A stretch of DNA of 64,000 bases. It comes from Owenia fusiformis (Eukaryota; Annelida; Polychaeta; Sabellida; Oweniidae). The notes under the pieces are model-generated. The model did not search any database, was not told the origin of the DNA, and saw only the letters and a program-made list of their open reading frames with translations. A program made the position numbers and the translations under genes. Below are positions 49,401 to 60,701 of this stretch, one piece after another (position 1 is the stretch's first letter; every line of letters starts with the position of its first letter). The stretch spans positions 49,429,885-49,493,884 of the forward strand of contig CAIIXF020000001.1 in the NCBI GenBank assembly GCA_903813345.2. The letters run 5' to 3'.

Positions 49401-52400
49401 GGGGTGACAAAATTACAAGCAACTTGTATAATTGAATGACCAGTCTATTCCTTACAATATCAAATACAATATCTCCAAAGAGATTCACAATACTGTAAAA
49501 CGGGTAATTTTGACACCGGGAAATTTTAGCGATTTTTCAATTTTAGGGGGTTTTAGCGCAGGAAATTTTAGCGAAATGAAGATTAATCTTTAAAAAATCA
49601 AATTAGCGAAATGCAATAGAAATTTTATCATTTATGGCAGAAGAATGAATAACGGACATGACAGAGGAATTATTAAAATGTAAGACTTCTAACGCACATG
49701 GTATTGGTCCAAACTACTGTAATCTCATCTGACTAATCACAAAATCACGGTAGCATTTAAAATCGTTGATTTTTCGGTCCAAACTAATCTCAAATTACAA
49801 ACCGGAAGTCGAGCACTGAACGAAAAGCTCCTTAAATACTAGTATTCATGTAGATTCCTGGGAATTTGCAAATTTTAGCGCTCGGTTTATTTTAACCCCG
49901 GTTTATTTTAGCGAATTGAATTTTTAGCGAAACTATAGCGATCGCTAACAATCGCTAACAATTACCCCTCGCTAACAATACCCGTTTTACAGTATGTTAT
50001 AAATTGGTGAAGTTATTAATGATTCAAAGTGAAAAAATGGGTAAAAAATGTTTAAATTCTCCCAAATAATAAGAATGGTAACCATTCTTATAGAAAAATA
50101 ATATATTATTGTAAAAATCTTTAGTTTTTCAGGAATAAAGTACGCACTTTTCTGATTTTTAGAAAATAGACATGTCAAGGAATGACATGAGCCGAAAATA
50201 TTCTAAAATTGGAACAATTTTTTGTTTAGCCTGCTCGCTATCTCTGATTCTCTCTTTAAATATATTTCAAAAATATGATTTTCTTTTTAATTCTTCATGG
50301 ATCTTACGTAATTTCTTCTTTGTATGTCATACATGTTGCCATTGGTGTTTTTTCTATGATAATGACCCTTTTTTTATTTGTTAAGATACTTTTTCTGACT
50401 CTCAGCAGGGGGTTAATTATGCATCAAAACTCGTGAAAAAGTAAATATACCTAGGACAGTAATAAAAACAATATTTCACATACATTTGACTGAGGGACCA
50501 AAAGGGCATATATCCGGACACATCCTTTGGCCACTAACATCATGCTTTTATACTTTGGCACTGCCAATAGATAGCTCTCACCTCTAAGGCTGTTAAATTT
50601 CATTAAGCTATTTCTTTGTTTCTGTGCTGTGATATACAGTAAACATTAATATCCTTGGATTAGATATTTAAAAAAATGAGACACTACAGGACTTGTTATG
50701 TTAGGGTGCAAATTGCACACCATTATTTTTTTATTAGACTTACAGACACTGCCATTTCAGTTTCTACTTACGTCAAGAGTTTGTCTATCAATAAATAGAA
50801 ACATTGACTGCGCAGGATTATTGACGATAAGCCCTGATTTATCTTTCCGTGTCAGCAACCTCATAAGTTGTTTCTCATAATCTTCCTGGCTGAATGTAAA
50901 CTCACACTGAAATCATAGTGGACAAGTTCTATTGTGTTTCAAGCCAAATACTAGTCTAAATCACAAATAAACCACAATGAGATCGGGTCATAGGTAAGTA
51001 GGGAGCAAGTGGAGACTAGGTAAATGGCAAGGGGTGGACTCGAGGAGACAATTGGATATACAGTAGTTGATGTGGCTGTTTAATTGTGTCATCACCTCAA
51101 CCAACGAACCAACTAATCAAACTTTTACAATTACTGTACAGTGAAGTTCAAATAAAAACAAGGCATTAACATGTAAAATGTCACTACCTGCCATTTGTTA
51201 CACATGCCAATCATTGAACGCCAACCACTGAATGCCGAACACTGTCCATAAAAAAGTTGGAGACTATAACAAAATGTCACCACTTCTGGTGTTTATTTTC
51301 ACCATCTGTCTTTCAAACTTTTCAAGATCTCACTTCTGCACAAAATGCATTACTTCTACATACTTGATGAGATGGCAAGTCCTCCCCTTCCCCTCTTTAT
51401 ATTTTATATACAGCATTACATTATTGACATCCTTTAGTTGAAATTACCTGAAGCGGTTTGAATGGTGATTCCTCTCCCCTCCACTTGGAGAATAGCATGC
51501 ACTCTATCTTCTCAATGTCGTTCCTTGGCCATAAGAAGAAGTCCATTTCTGTGGTACAGCCTATCACATCCTGCAACATTACATCATATCATTCATTCAT
51601 GTATATAAATATCATACATGTATCAACTCTCCCTTTGGCATGCCATTACCATCCCCTGTCCCCATCGATACATGTCCTAGTCTCCTCCCTTTTGGCATGT
51701 CATTCCATCTCTAGTCCATCAAAAGTCACGAAGCGTTAAATGAATATATTTGAATCATTGCAATATTATACCTTGCGAAGTGATTGCCATCTTGGGGCAT
51801 GTAACTGTACTACGTCTTTCTCTAGCAATTCCTTTGAGCTCTCCATGGAGTAGGCCTCTTCCTAAAGGAAAAAGAAAAAATAGTTTGACATAGCTTGTCA
51901 TCTTATTTATCACTAAATTCACAAATAGAAATTCATTCATAATAATTGTGTAAAAGCTACTGAGTAAAAAAATCAAACCTTGACTCCTTTAAGAATGCTG
52001 TCTTCATAATTGTTGGTCATCACTGGCAAGACTTCTGCTATCTCAAATAAGGCACATGGCTTTTTCTGAAAGATCGAACAAAAAAGGAAACTAATGTTCA
52101 TGAATGTGTCTAAGTCAGGGGGCCATTTCTCATAAATTGTTAGTTGTGGATCTGCAAGTCAAAGAACGATTTTTAGATCAGTAATGTTGGAACTTTTGAG
52201 AAATTTACCTTAATTGGTAGATAACATCAAAGAATCTGCAAGTCAAAGAACAAATAATCAATTTTTAGATCAGTAATGTTGGAACTTTTGAGAAATTAAA
52301 TAGCTTCTGTCAAATAAGTAAAGCAGTCTGCCTTTGGCCTGAACAGTCAGCTGTTACATACCTATTTCTACTTATTATACTGAACTTCTGTACTTATTAT

Positions 52401-55400
52401 TACTGTAATAATATAATTTTTGCACATTATTGTAAACACTGGTGGATTTACACATAGAGGAACCTCATTTTCAAAAATGCAGCATTATGAAAAAATCTAG
52501 GCATTCTTTGAAAAAGTTATTGTGACAGACCAAGGTTGGGAAAGAGAATGATAACATGATTTTATGTGCACAACATTGCATTTCCATTCGGCTATTTCAC
52601 ACTATTTCACACTATTGTACCTTGGTCTTGTTAAAGGACTCAAACAGGAAACTTAGTTCACTTGCAAAGTATTTTGTCATGTTATAATTAGGGTTACCCG
52701 AAACTGTCCTGTTCCGAGGTATTTGGGTTCGGTATCGGAACTCGGAACACAAGGCAGCATTTTTCGGAACGGGACAAGGGGCTCAAAACCAGCACAAATG
52801 TTTCTGAATCATTGCCTGTTTTCTTCCAGAAGCAGTGGTTAGTACTTTATAGTGATCTTCATGACCACTTTTCACTTTATTGAGGTTAAAAACTTAATTT
52901 TAATGAATGTTTACATCGTCATCTTGGATAATGCAGACCGATCTTTTTCTCCTTAGCGTATTTCTGTGATAGACTAAGTAATTTCAATGAAAAACCTAAA
53001 CAAATTGACTGATCCCTTGGCAATGTTTATCGGAAAGCACGTGGGTTAGGGGGCGAATCAAAAATGCAACAAAGCAAGCCTAAGTTACCTTCGCTAGATA
53101 GGCATATTAAAAGTTTCAGCGTAGCTGACATTCCTTGAGATGCTCCCTGCACAGACACATTGCGCAGTAGGTTTATCAATGCCGGCCTCAGTGACCTGAT
53201 CTATCGAGAGTTGTCACTAAGTATTTTGAATAACTCCCTCAAGAAGAGAGGTTAAATTCACTAGATCTGAATGATCCTATAAAGGTAGATACCGGGAACA
53301 TTGAGATCCAGCTGATAGAATATTTTAAGGGGGTTACGATGATAGACTAGGAATGAAAACAAATCCACTTCCAGTTTCATATGATCAGGTAAATAGAAAG
53401 ATTACCATATTCACTTTAAATAACGCCCAGTAGCGTTATCAGTCTGAAATTTTGTCCCGTTCCGAAGATCCGATGTTCCGAAGGCCAAAATACCGTCCCA
53501 TTCCATTCCGAAGTTTTTTTGTTCCGTCCCATCCCTAGTTATAATACATGGATATAACCAGTCTTACTTCCTGCAAAACTCTATGTTAATACTGTAGGTC
53601 TGACGGTTTAGGAGTTATGGCCCAATTATATATGCCGAAAACTGTAAATTTCAGCGTTATGTTGTTGCACTAACTTTTTCCTTAATCATAACGTAATAAT
53701 ATCGTTATTATTCAATTTTTAGATGTTGAACTGTTTAGTGCTGTCGAAAAATGTATTTAATTTCCTGCATTTGACAATTTATTTGATAGAAATCTGATCA
53801 TTAGATCATTTTCAGTTGCTGTTTCCAAAATATGTCTTCTTCGTTATGGAAAATACCATTTTATCTATTGTACGAATTTCACAAGGTAGAAAGGAAAATT
53901 TAATGGTCAGATAATACATCTGTTGCCTTGATTACACATTCTGATACATATTACATGAAATATAATAGTTGCATGAAACACAAGTTTCTTTTCCAGCAGC
54001 AGTAGTAGATTTTGTAAAAGCTGGTAAAAGTGCAAAATCTCCTGCAGTGTTCGTAGCCCCCTTGCTTTAAAAGGTTTGAATGGGAGCATCAAACAATTGT
54101 TCTCTATATTAATTGCTCTCATCTTGCATTGCAATCTTTCTCATTTTACATGGTGAGAAACATGAAATGTAGTGTCCATTACCCTGTAGTGTCCGTAGCC
54201 TAGTTGAACTAAATCACACAATATCTACAAGTGTTTGCCTGTTTGTTACATTTTTCTGTTATGAATTGTTGTTTTGTTGTGAGCTCTTTTTTCAATGGAC
54301 ATTTTGTCAGATGCAGGGTTCTCACTAGACTTTTAGACTCCTGAGATTCTCCGGAGTCTTAAATTTCTTAAAACCCTCTTGCTCCAGAGTCTAATAGCTT
54401 TTCCAGAGTCTGAAGTGTTTTTTCCGGAGTCTAATTTTACATTTTTGTCACATTGTTTGCGGTAAAACTCTTGAGAAAATACATAAAACTGGATACAAAC
54501 AAGGAATAGGAAGTCAGAAACCTTTTAGAAATAAATATTGGGATTAAAATAGCAAGAAATAGGTTGTACTTTTTATGTTTTTGTTTTTAATATGTGATGA
54601 TGGCATCATGTCTGAAAATAAGTTATTGATAACACTTGCTCATTAATCTCCTTATTTGGCAGTATAGGGGTATATTTGTAGCAAGGGCTATGGATACTAC
54701 GCAACACTTTTGCGCACAATAGCGTGAAACAGCCGATTTCATTTCATATTATTTCATTATTGATAATCTCACATAATCTAAACTTACATTTTATACAGCA
54801 CTGTGAAATATTATTGGGACTTTTATAACATGAGATTGTTAATAGTCAGATATGTTTACTCACTTCGAGAGCCATGTTAGATTTTGAAACTTATGGCTCT
54901 CAAACGGGAAAGTGAACAGCTGATCAATAGTGACCTTTGAAATCGAATTAAGTCGATTTGCGGCTTACTTTTGGTCTCTAACTATGTCTTACATCAGTAT
55001 CATCAATCCTTGTAAGTATTGGAGCGCTGGAGTACTTCTTTTTCGATCAAGACTTGTAAATTGTTCATCGAGTGAACGTTTTTTAGACCAATTTCCAATA
55101 TGGCGGTTCGCTAGGAGCGAGATACGCAACAAACGAAATGAATTTTGAGAATTAGTTAGGTTCGGACAACCTCCGGAGATTTACGAAAATGTCCGAGCAG
55201 AAAACGCCATGTTGGAATTTGGCAGTAAAACGATTCACTCGACTAACAATTACAAGTCTTTATCGGAAAAGAAGTACTCCAGCGCTCCAATACTTACAAG
55301 GATTGATGATACTGATGTAAGACACAGTTAGAGACCAAAAGTAAGCCGCGGATTGACTTAATTCGATTTCAAAGGTCACAATCATTCAGCTGTCCAAATG

Positions 55401-55800
55401 CTCCGTGGGAAAGCTATTATATCAAAATCCAAATAGCTTTCGCAGGAAGTAAAGATATGTGAGATTATGAACTCAAAAGAAACTTAAAGAATGCATGTTC
55501 TGTTCCCAAAAAAATGCCAAATAAAACAACAGTCTAAGAATTGACAGATTCTACATATAAATCAATGTTCACAGAAAATCGAGTAAGGCCATAGACACGA
55601 TGACGATAATAGGATAAAGAAAGAGTCTAGAATTTTGAAAGAATAATAATTATCATTACATGTATCTATATGTACAGTACCTTATCTTTGAAGTGGAAGA
55701 TCATAAACATTTTGAACTCAAATTGGTCTGCTAAAGATTCTCTCTTCTTGCGTAATTGTTGTCGAAGACGATTTAATGCTGAAGTTTTTCGATCACCCAT
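46478..55800 (-). CDS. C6orf62: C6orf62 homologue, conserved animal protein of unknown function
   Basis: Seven exons, 55800-55681, 52065-51979, 51861-51772, 51570-51448, 50906-50772, 48418-48359 and 46546-46478, all in phase 0 with GT/AG borders, give 227 residues (human 229). Matches to human C6orf62 run the whole length: [12 protein letters not shown] near the N-terminus, then [60 protein letters not shown] and CLYLPQ, with LTHW close to the C-terminus. The human protein is known as HBV X-transactivated protein 12 and, from memory, carries a domain of unknown function (DUF4566). No signal peptide or membrane segment is visible, so an intracellular protein is likely. The C-terminal tail after LTHW differs from human. 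Intron 1 (55680-52066) holds a hAT element and a foldback element. Intron 5 holds a MITE inside another repeat. Confidence 0.95.
47274..47458. mobile_element. MITE with TACCGTATTCGC ends, 185 bp
   Basis: TACCGTATTCGCTGTAATAA mirrors TTATTACGGCGATTACGGTA. The outer TA probably represents the target duplication. It lies in the last intron of C6orf62. Confidence 0.75.
48466..48529. repeat. 16-bp tandem repeat, four copies
   Basis: ACAGTAAACATTGTAC repeats at 48466, 48482, 48498 and 48514 with one change in the last. It lies about 50 bp upstream (transcript sense) of C6orf62 exon 6. Confidence 0.9.
49378..50256 (+). repeat. Dispersed repeat interrupted by a MITE
   Basis: Flanks 49378-49490 and 49995-50256 together match the uninterrupted copy at 10575-10915 (shared AGGAATAAAGTAYGYACTTT-like and AAAATATTCTAAAATTG words). 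Confidence 0.7.
49493..49992. mobile_element. 500-bp MITE with CTGTAAAACGGGTA ends and TA target site
   Basis: The left end CTGTAAAACGGGTA mirrors the right end TACCCGTTTTACAG, with TA on each side (49491-49492, 49993-49994). The interior repeats TTTTAGCGAAA-like words and GCTAACAAT. The homologous site at about 10692 is unoccupied. Confidence 0.85.
52151..52297. repeat. Direct duplication, period about 84 bp
   Basis: TCTGCAAGTCAAAGAAC starts at 52151 and 52235, each followed by TTTTTAGATCAGTAATGTTG and GGAACTTTTGAGAAAT. It lies in intron 1 of C6orf62, close to the acceptor of exon 2. Confidence 0.85.
52689..53537. mobile_element. hAT-type element, 849 bp, perfect 8-bp target duplication
   Basis: GTTATAAT is present at 52681-52688 and 53538-53545. 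The ends TAGGGTTACCCGAAAC and (right, reverse complement) TAGGGATGGGACGGAAC are imperfect inverted repeats, continued by TTCGGAACGGGACAA-like words. An 8-bp duplication and TAGGG ends fit hAT. The interior has only broken reading frames. It lies in intron 1 of C6orf62. Confidence 0.8.
54848..55462. mobile_element. Foldback element with ~260-bp arms and end hairpins
   Basis: The left arm (about 54848-55105) mirrors the right arm (about 55195-55462), for example ATTGGAGCGCTGGAGTACTT against AAGTACTCCAGCGCTCCAAT. Each outer end carries its own small hairpin: GAGAGCCAT with ATGGCTCTC on the left, GAAAGCTAT with ATAGCTTTC on the right. The spacer is about 90 bp. No coding frame. It lies about 220 bp downstream of C6orf62 exon 1. 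Confidence 0.8.
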
Positions 55801-56186
55801 TGTACTTCAGTGTTGAGGTATAGAGGGTTCAGTTGAGTTGATATAGTCATAAAATCAAGGATAAAACTCCAGACATGACTCCTAGGTTGATCAGTTCTTC
55901 AATTTACAGCAAGAACGTCTTTGTGTATCCATGCATAATGTCATTTTAAAGATCTTGAAGATGAACAGCATCATGAAATCCTTTGAAATCTAACTTCTAA
56001 AGTTAATCTTGTTGTTCATGAGACATTATTTGACTTTTTCAGGAAACCAGGAGTCTCTTTGATATATAACGATGGTCTAAGTTTCTAAAATAACGTCGTT
56101 AGAGTACAGAAAGCTTTTATTCTTGAAAAAAATGAAATGCTTTTATATTTCAATAAGATTCTACCCGATTACGTTATAAATTGCTT

Positions 56187-56194
56187 ACTTCCGG
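56187..56194 (-). promoter_or_regulatory. ETS-type motif upstream of C6orf62
   Basis: The minus strand reads CCGGAAGT, a perfect ETS/GABP core, about 390 bp upstream of the C6orf62 ATG. Such sites are common in promoters of broadly expressed genes; the role here is inference. Confidence 0.3.
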
Positions 56195-56537
56195 TTTAGA
56201 GTTTACTCCAATTTTCTGATTTATTGATTCACAACATTGACGACTTAACAGAGATGGGACTTCTGTTCGACAAATCCACTTGCTGGAGGAATTGGTAATA
56301 AAAATGCCAACAGTTGGTAAGACAAACTTATTATTTTCATGTCAGACTAAGCCAAACTATAAGCTTAGATCTATTTTTATTTTGGCGTTCTCAATTATTC
56401 ACCAGTCAGTGAGTCACCCTAAAAATGTGACTCTTGAGACTCTTAACTCAGTGATTCACATAGCCACAGGTCACTGTCAGTTCTGTAGATCAGCTAACAG
56501 CTAACCTTGATCCTGTAATGTACATGTACAGTATCAG

Positions 56538-56707
56538 GCCCGTAGCCAGAGGGGGAGCTGGAGAAGCTCCCCCCTGGCCAGAAATTCTTTCAAAATCATG
56601 CAGTTTTTCACCATTCTGAGAATTTTTCGCATGAATTTTAGCCAAAATCGTGAAAAAGCTTCCCCCTGGAATAAAGACCCCCCTCCTGGTAAAAGCTGGC
56701 TACGGGC
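56538..56707. mobile_element. MITE with GCCCGTAGCCAG ends, 170 bp
   Basis: GCCCGTAGCCAG (56538-56549) mirrors CTGGCTACGGGC (56696-56707). The interior ATCATGCAGTTTTTCACC is shared with the fragment at about 21305-21430. Confidence 0.8.
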
Positions 56708-57270
56708 ATGAGTATAGTGCTGATACAAAATAAAGGGTGAGTTTTCAAACTAAACAGAGTGCTCCTACCAGTACTGTCAACCCCCAAAGATTTTCTCGCA
56801 GGACAGATTTTTCAGACCAAGGACCCAAAATTCGCGGGATTTTGCGGGGCTTCACCTAAATGCGCAGGATTTCGTGGGACATTTAAGGGATTTGCGTGAT
56901 TGCGCTAATAGGTCAAATTTTGATCAAATTCGCAGGATTGCGCGGGACCATTTAAGGGACAAACATGCTAATTGCGTGACAGTTACAGGGTAACCACCAA
57001 AGACTTCATAGAGGGACAGATTTTTTAAGACAAAGTGCCTTAAATTCGCAGGACATCAACCTACAAATTTGGAAGTACACAGTTATTTATTAGTTGGATG
57101 ACTAGCGAAATGTCAAAAATAAAGCATTATACTCTGAAGTAAATGAAGTTGAGTTATTTAGAAATATTATATTCACTGAGAATGCATTTATATATTTTTT
57201 CAAAATCCAGAATCTTGTGGATTCAAAAACTTGAAATCCGAACACTTCCTAATCCAAATGCATTAAGCTG

Positions 57271-57928
57271 TAGGGCTCTCACGGTTTCATAATTCCTCGG
57301 TTTGGTTCGGTTCACGTTTTTTATCTCCTCGGTTTCGGTTTCGGTTCGGTTTTCGGTTCCTATCGCACTTTAATGTAAAAAATCAAATAACTCAAAAAGA
57401 TGGCGCGATTTCATTATTTAAATGAGCAGCCCGGGAACATGTTTACCTCTGATCTAAGTCAGTTTTATTTACAAATTAATCATTAACTTTGTATTGTATT
57501 TTATTTATGCGATGATAAATAGATGGCGCGATTTCATATTAAATAAGCGGCCCGGGAGCATGTATAACTCTGATCTATTCTATTTCTGCAGACAGCAAAT
57601 TTTCACATTTTTTCACACGTACCTTTCTCATATACCATAACGATTTTGCAAAGCCGGCATATCGTTCTTTCCGGGAGAGGAACACAATCTCTCGTTGGAA
57701 ATCCAAAATAACCCAAACAGTGGGCCTTGTACGACTTTTGAGCGTTTAGAATGCCGAAATCTTTACCTCTCGTTTCGAGATTCATCTTCCTCTACTTTAG
57801 CGAACGGCACTTTTTTCTGAATCAACGAACCGTTAAAAAACCGAACATCGGAGTTTTCGAACCGAACGTACCGACCGAGGCCCAAGAACCGCGGAGCACC
57901 GTGGTTTCGGTGCACCGTTAGACCCTTA
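57271..57928 (-). mobile_element. hAT-type element, 658 bp, perfect 8-bp target duplication
   Basis: TTAAGCTG flanks the element at 57263-57270 and 57929-57936. The ends TAGGGCTCTCACGGTT and (right, reverse complement) TAAGGGTCTAACGGT are inverted repeats, followed inward by CGGTTTCGGTTC-like words. It carries a BED-finger remnant. The target was itself a Tigger/pogo-like MITE relic, whose right end CAGGTTTTACTG lies at about 57961. Confidence 0.85.
57603..57785 (-). pseudogene. hAT transposase BED zinc-finger remnant
   Basis: The 60-codon minus-strand frame has YFGFPTRD, then ICRLCKIVMVYEKGT, the spacing of the BED finger (aromatic, then CxxC, then a Y-x-K-x-T turn). It runs out before the His pair. 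BED fingers sit at the N-terminus of hAT transposases. The rest of the protein is absent, so the element is non-autonomous. Confidence 0.6.
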
Positions 57929-57936
57929 TTAAGCTG

Positions 57937-59230
57937 GTCTAAATAGTGTTCGGATTAAACAGGTTTTACTGTAGTTGTTTGTCTGGTTGATCAAAGACCT
58001 TGATTCAATGATTTATGGCAAATATATGATCTTAGATTTTATTCTGCCCATTGTCAAAGACATCAATCACTCTATAACGATGATCATACAAGGTAAGGCA
58101 TTAACTCTCAAATCTAAAGTCAGATTTTTACTTCTGAGAACTTGTAGATGATTTGGAAAAATTGGATCAATTTGAAACAAGTTGAAAAAATACCATTTTG
58201 ACCTTGAAAAGGTCATGGAAGGTCAAATCTCAAATTTGGAGTCAATCTTAACAGTACTTGTTAACGTTAACTTATTGGAAGTTATAAGAATATGTTACAG
58301 ACACTGAGCACCAACCACCAAACATCATCACAAAAAATGTTGGAGACTATAACAATATGTCACCACTTCTGTCATCAGTCATATATTGTATCATGAATCA
58401 TAGAATTTCGGTCTTTATTCCTTAATTATATATATAAGTTTTAATCACACAAGCCAGATTTTACATATCATTCAACTTTCTAATAATTGAATGGCATTTT
58501 TCATCATCCATAATGAATCACTATTATTGACATTTTTGTGGAATATTTCGATTTGAGGTGACAAGGTATTGAAGTGATCCATTTATCGTAGACAATATGA
58601 GACATAATAGGAAACCAAACCCAGGACCTTTGGGAAACTGAGCCATCTGTCTTTTAAATGAAATCCTACGCTTAATATGCTGGCCCTGGTCATACTGACA
58701 TATACTAGATGCCATCTCTATTAAAATCATTCAAAGAGGTTTTCCGATATACGAGAGGGTTGATCATAAAGTTCTCGTAATATCTCTCTAATTTCTATAT
58801 TTTTCAATAATGTGCAGCATGGAATGGTATATTAATCCAGCAAACAATATATGATTTTCTGTACTTATTGATTACTCAGTTGATTAATTTCGTAAAAATG
58901 CAAAAGTCACAGAGTTTCTTACAAATGAAAAGAATTTTTTTTTTGCATTTTTACGAAATTAATCAGAAAATCAGAAAATCTCTTTGAATGAAACAGCTCT
59001 CTAATTTGAGCACTTTTGGCCCCTTACATTTTCATTGAGTCTCATAAAACGAACCTTCAAATGGGAACACCTCCTAATTTGAACACTGAACAGTCATATT
59101 TGAAAAGTAAACTTGTCTAATATGTTCACCTTGAAATATAAGATCCATAAGCCGAATAATTTTAGTTGGTCCCAATGATATGTGCATGATACTTTTACTG
59201 TATGAGTGCCTGAGGTTTTACTTAACAGTA
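57937..59230. other. Intergenic DNA with repeat fragments
   Basis: About 58100-58290 is an inverted relative of 36420-36660. About 58320-58380 shares GTTGGAGACTATAACAATAT with 51257. About 58981-59110 has GAACACCTCCTAATTTGAAC words of the pogo-like MITE family. No exon was recognised. Confidence 0.45.
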
Positions 59231-59376
59231 CAGTAAAACCTGTCTAAGTAGAACACCTTTTGTACCTTTAAGAAGTGTTTGGGAGGTGTTCCACTTATAG
59301 ACTATAGAGGTTCATTTAACATTAAGCCAGTTGGTCTAGAGACTCTGAAAAGTGTTCCACTTTACAGGTTTCACTG
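59231..59376. mobile_element. Tigger/pogo-like MITE, 146 bp
   Basis: CAGTAAAACCTGTCTAAGTA mirrors the right end ACTTTACAGGTTTCACTG. TA flanks both ends (59229-59230, 59377-59378). The interior has GAACACC/GGTGTTCC words. Confidence 0.8.
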
Positions 59377-60018
59377 TATATTAATATTGTTTAATCCTCA
59401 GCTTCACATTCTCTGGGTTGACTCTGCTTAATATTGACAATGAGTCATCTCCTTTCTACCACTATTGGAGTAATTATCCTGAAAACCATAGACTTTAATT
59501 CTACATTAGGAACCAATTGCTATTTACTTTTCATTGTCATGTTAATAGTATAATTGGAAGCGGAAATATATTTTTTGAGCTATTGAGGAATCAAACATAT
59601 GGATCTGTAAGTTTGTCATGTCCTCATCAGGTCAGTATATGCTACCTTAAAACCATGTTACTTATATTTGTACAGTCAGTTTCTGGATATGTGTTCATTG
59701 TCCACAGGTAGGTGTTCATTATAATTAGAATCTGGCATAATTATGAGACTTTCACTACATGGGGAGTAAGTCACCCTCCCCCATTAAATACTCCATATAC
59801 ACACTAAAGTATATGTAGGTAAAAGAAGGGGGGGGGGTTGTGGCAATTAAGCAGGCTTCGCTGTATCTTTTTCCTCTTTGATCCTGGCAATTTATATCAT
59901 CAGTTTGCTGTTAAGATTTGTTTAATAGTGAACATTTAAGCTTTCTACTACTACAAATAATGAGTGTAATGTTGTAAGTGTATTTGTAAATGTTCAGCAT
60001 TTGTGAGTGCATATTAAC
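59377..60018. other. Intergenic DNA, nothing coding recognised
   Basis: Contains a run of ten G (59828-59837). No exon or complete element. Confidence 0.5.
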
Positions 60019-60438
60019 TTAGGGGAGGCATCAAAAGTTCAATGTCTGATAGGAAACTAAATAAATCTAGTCTTGAGTTGGACCCCCCCCCCCTCCCCCT
60101 CAAAACTTAATACAATGAAAGTTGATCGCGGACTTTCACATGTTTTTGCGACTCAATTTGGACTTTTATGGGGGTAGTACTAGAACTTATTCATGATTCT
60201 TAAAACATATGCCAACAACAATAGGCATAATATTCCATGTTGCATGCATATTTGTGAAGAAGGCATCTGGTAAAGTCTTTATTTTTAAACCATTCCAAGG
60301 CATTTCGAGTCGAAATTCCCAAAAATTCAAATGTTGAAATTTGTCGGATAGCAAACTGAAATAGCTTTGACCCCCTCCCCCCCAAACTAGATTTATTTAG
60401 TTTTCTATCAGACATTGATCTTTTGATGCCTCCCCTTA
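60019..60438. mobile_element. MITE with 53-bp inverted ends and C-tracts, 420 bp
   Basis: TTAGGGGAGGCATCAAAAGT mirrors the right end, which reads TTTTGATGCCTCCCCTTA, and the arms continue through GATAGGAAACTAAATAAATC. C-tracts lie at 60083-60099 and about 60370-60382. No coding frame. Confidence 0.85.
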
Positions 60439-60654
60439 AAGTGTTGAGACAAAACAGAGTTTGTAGGTAACAGGCAATATGTTATGTTTTCACATCTATC
60501 CTCTTAACACGACTGCTTTGTATTTCAGACATCACCATTAACAGTCCAGAATGAGTGGATTGGGAGAATATCGGCAATCTTCTAAAACACATAGAGTACT
60601 AAAAAATATTGAGAACTAATATAGCGGATTATAGGAACAAGAGAATTTGAAAGT

Positions 60655-60701
60655 ATGGAGAAAACAAAGAATGTATTCCAGGGAATTCACATATCCAGGA
60701 A
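60655..60701 (+). CDS. Candidate first coding exon, unrecognised gene
   Basis: After an acceptor-like TATTTCAG near 60528, an ATG at 60655 opens a frame (MEKTKNVFQGIHISR) that runs into a good donor, AGGAA then GTGAGT. An upstream ATG at 60552 opens a short 22-codon frame, as in a 5' UTR. A segment after TTATAG near 62660 could continue it in phase but stops after 16 codons. No family was recognised. Confidence 0.2.
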
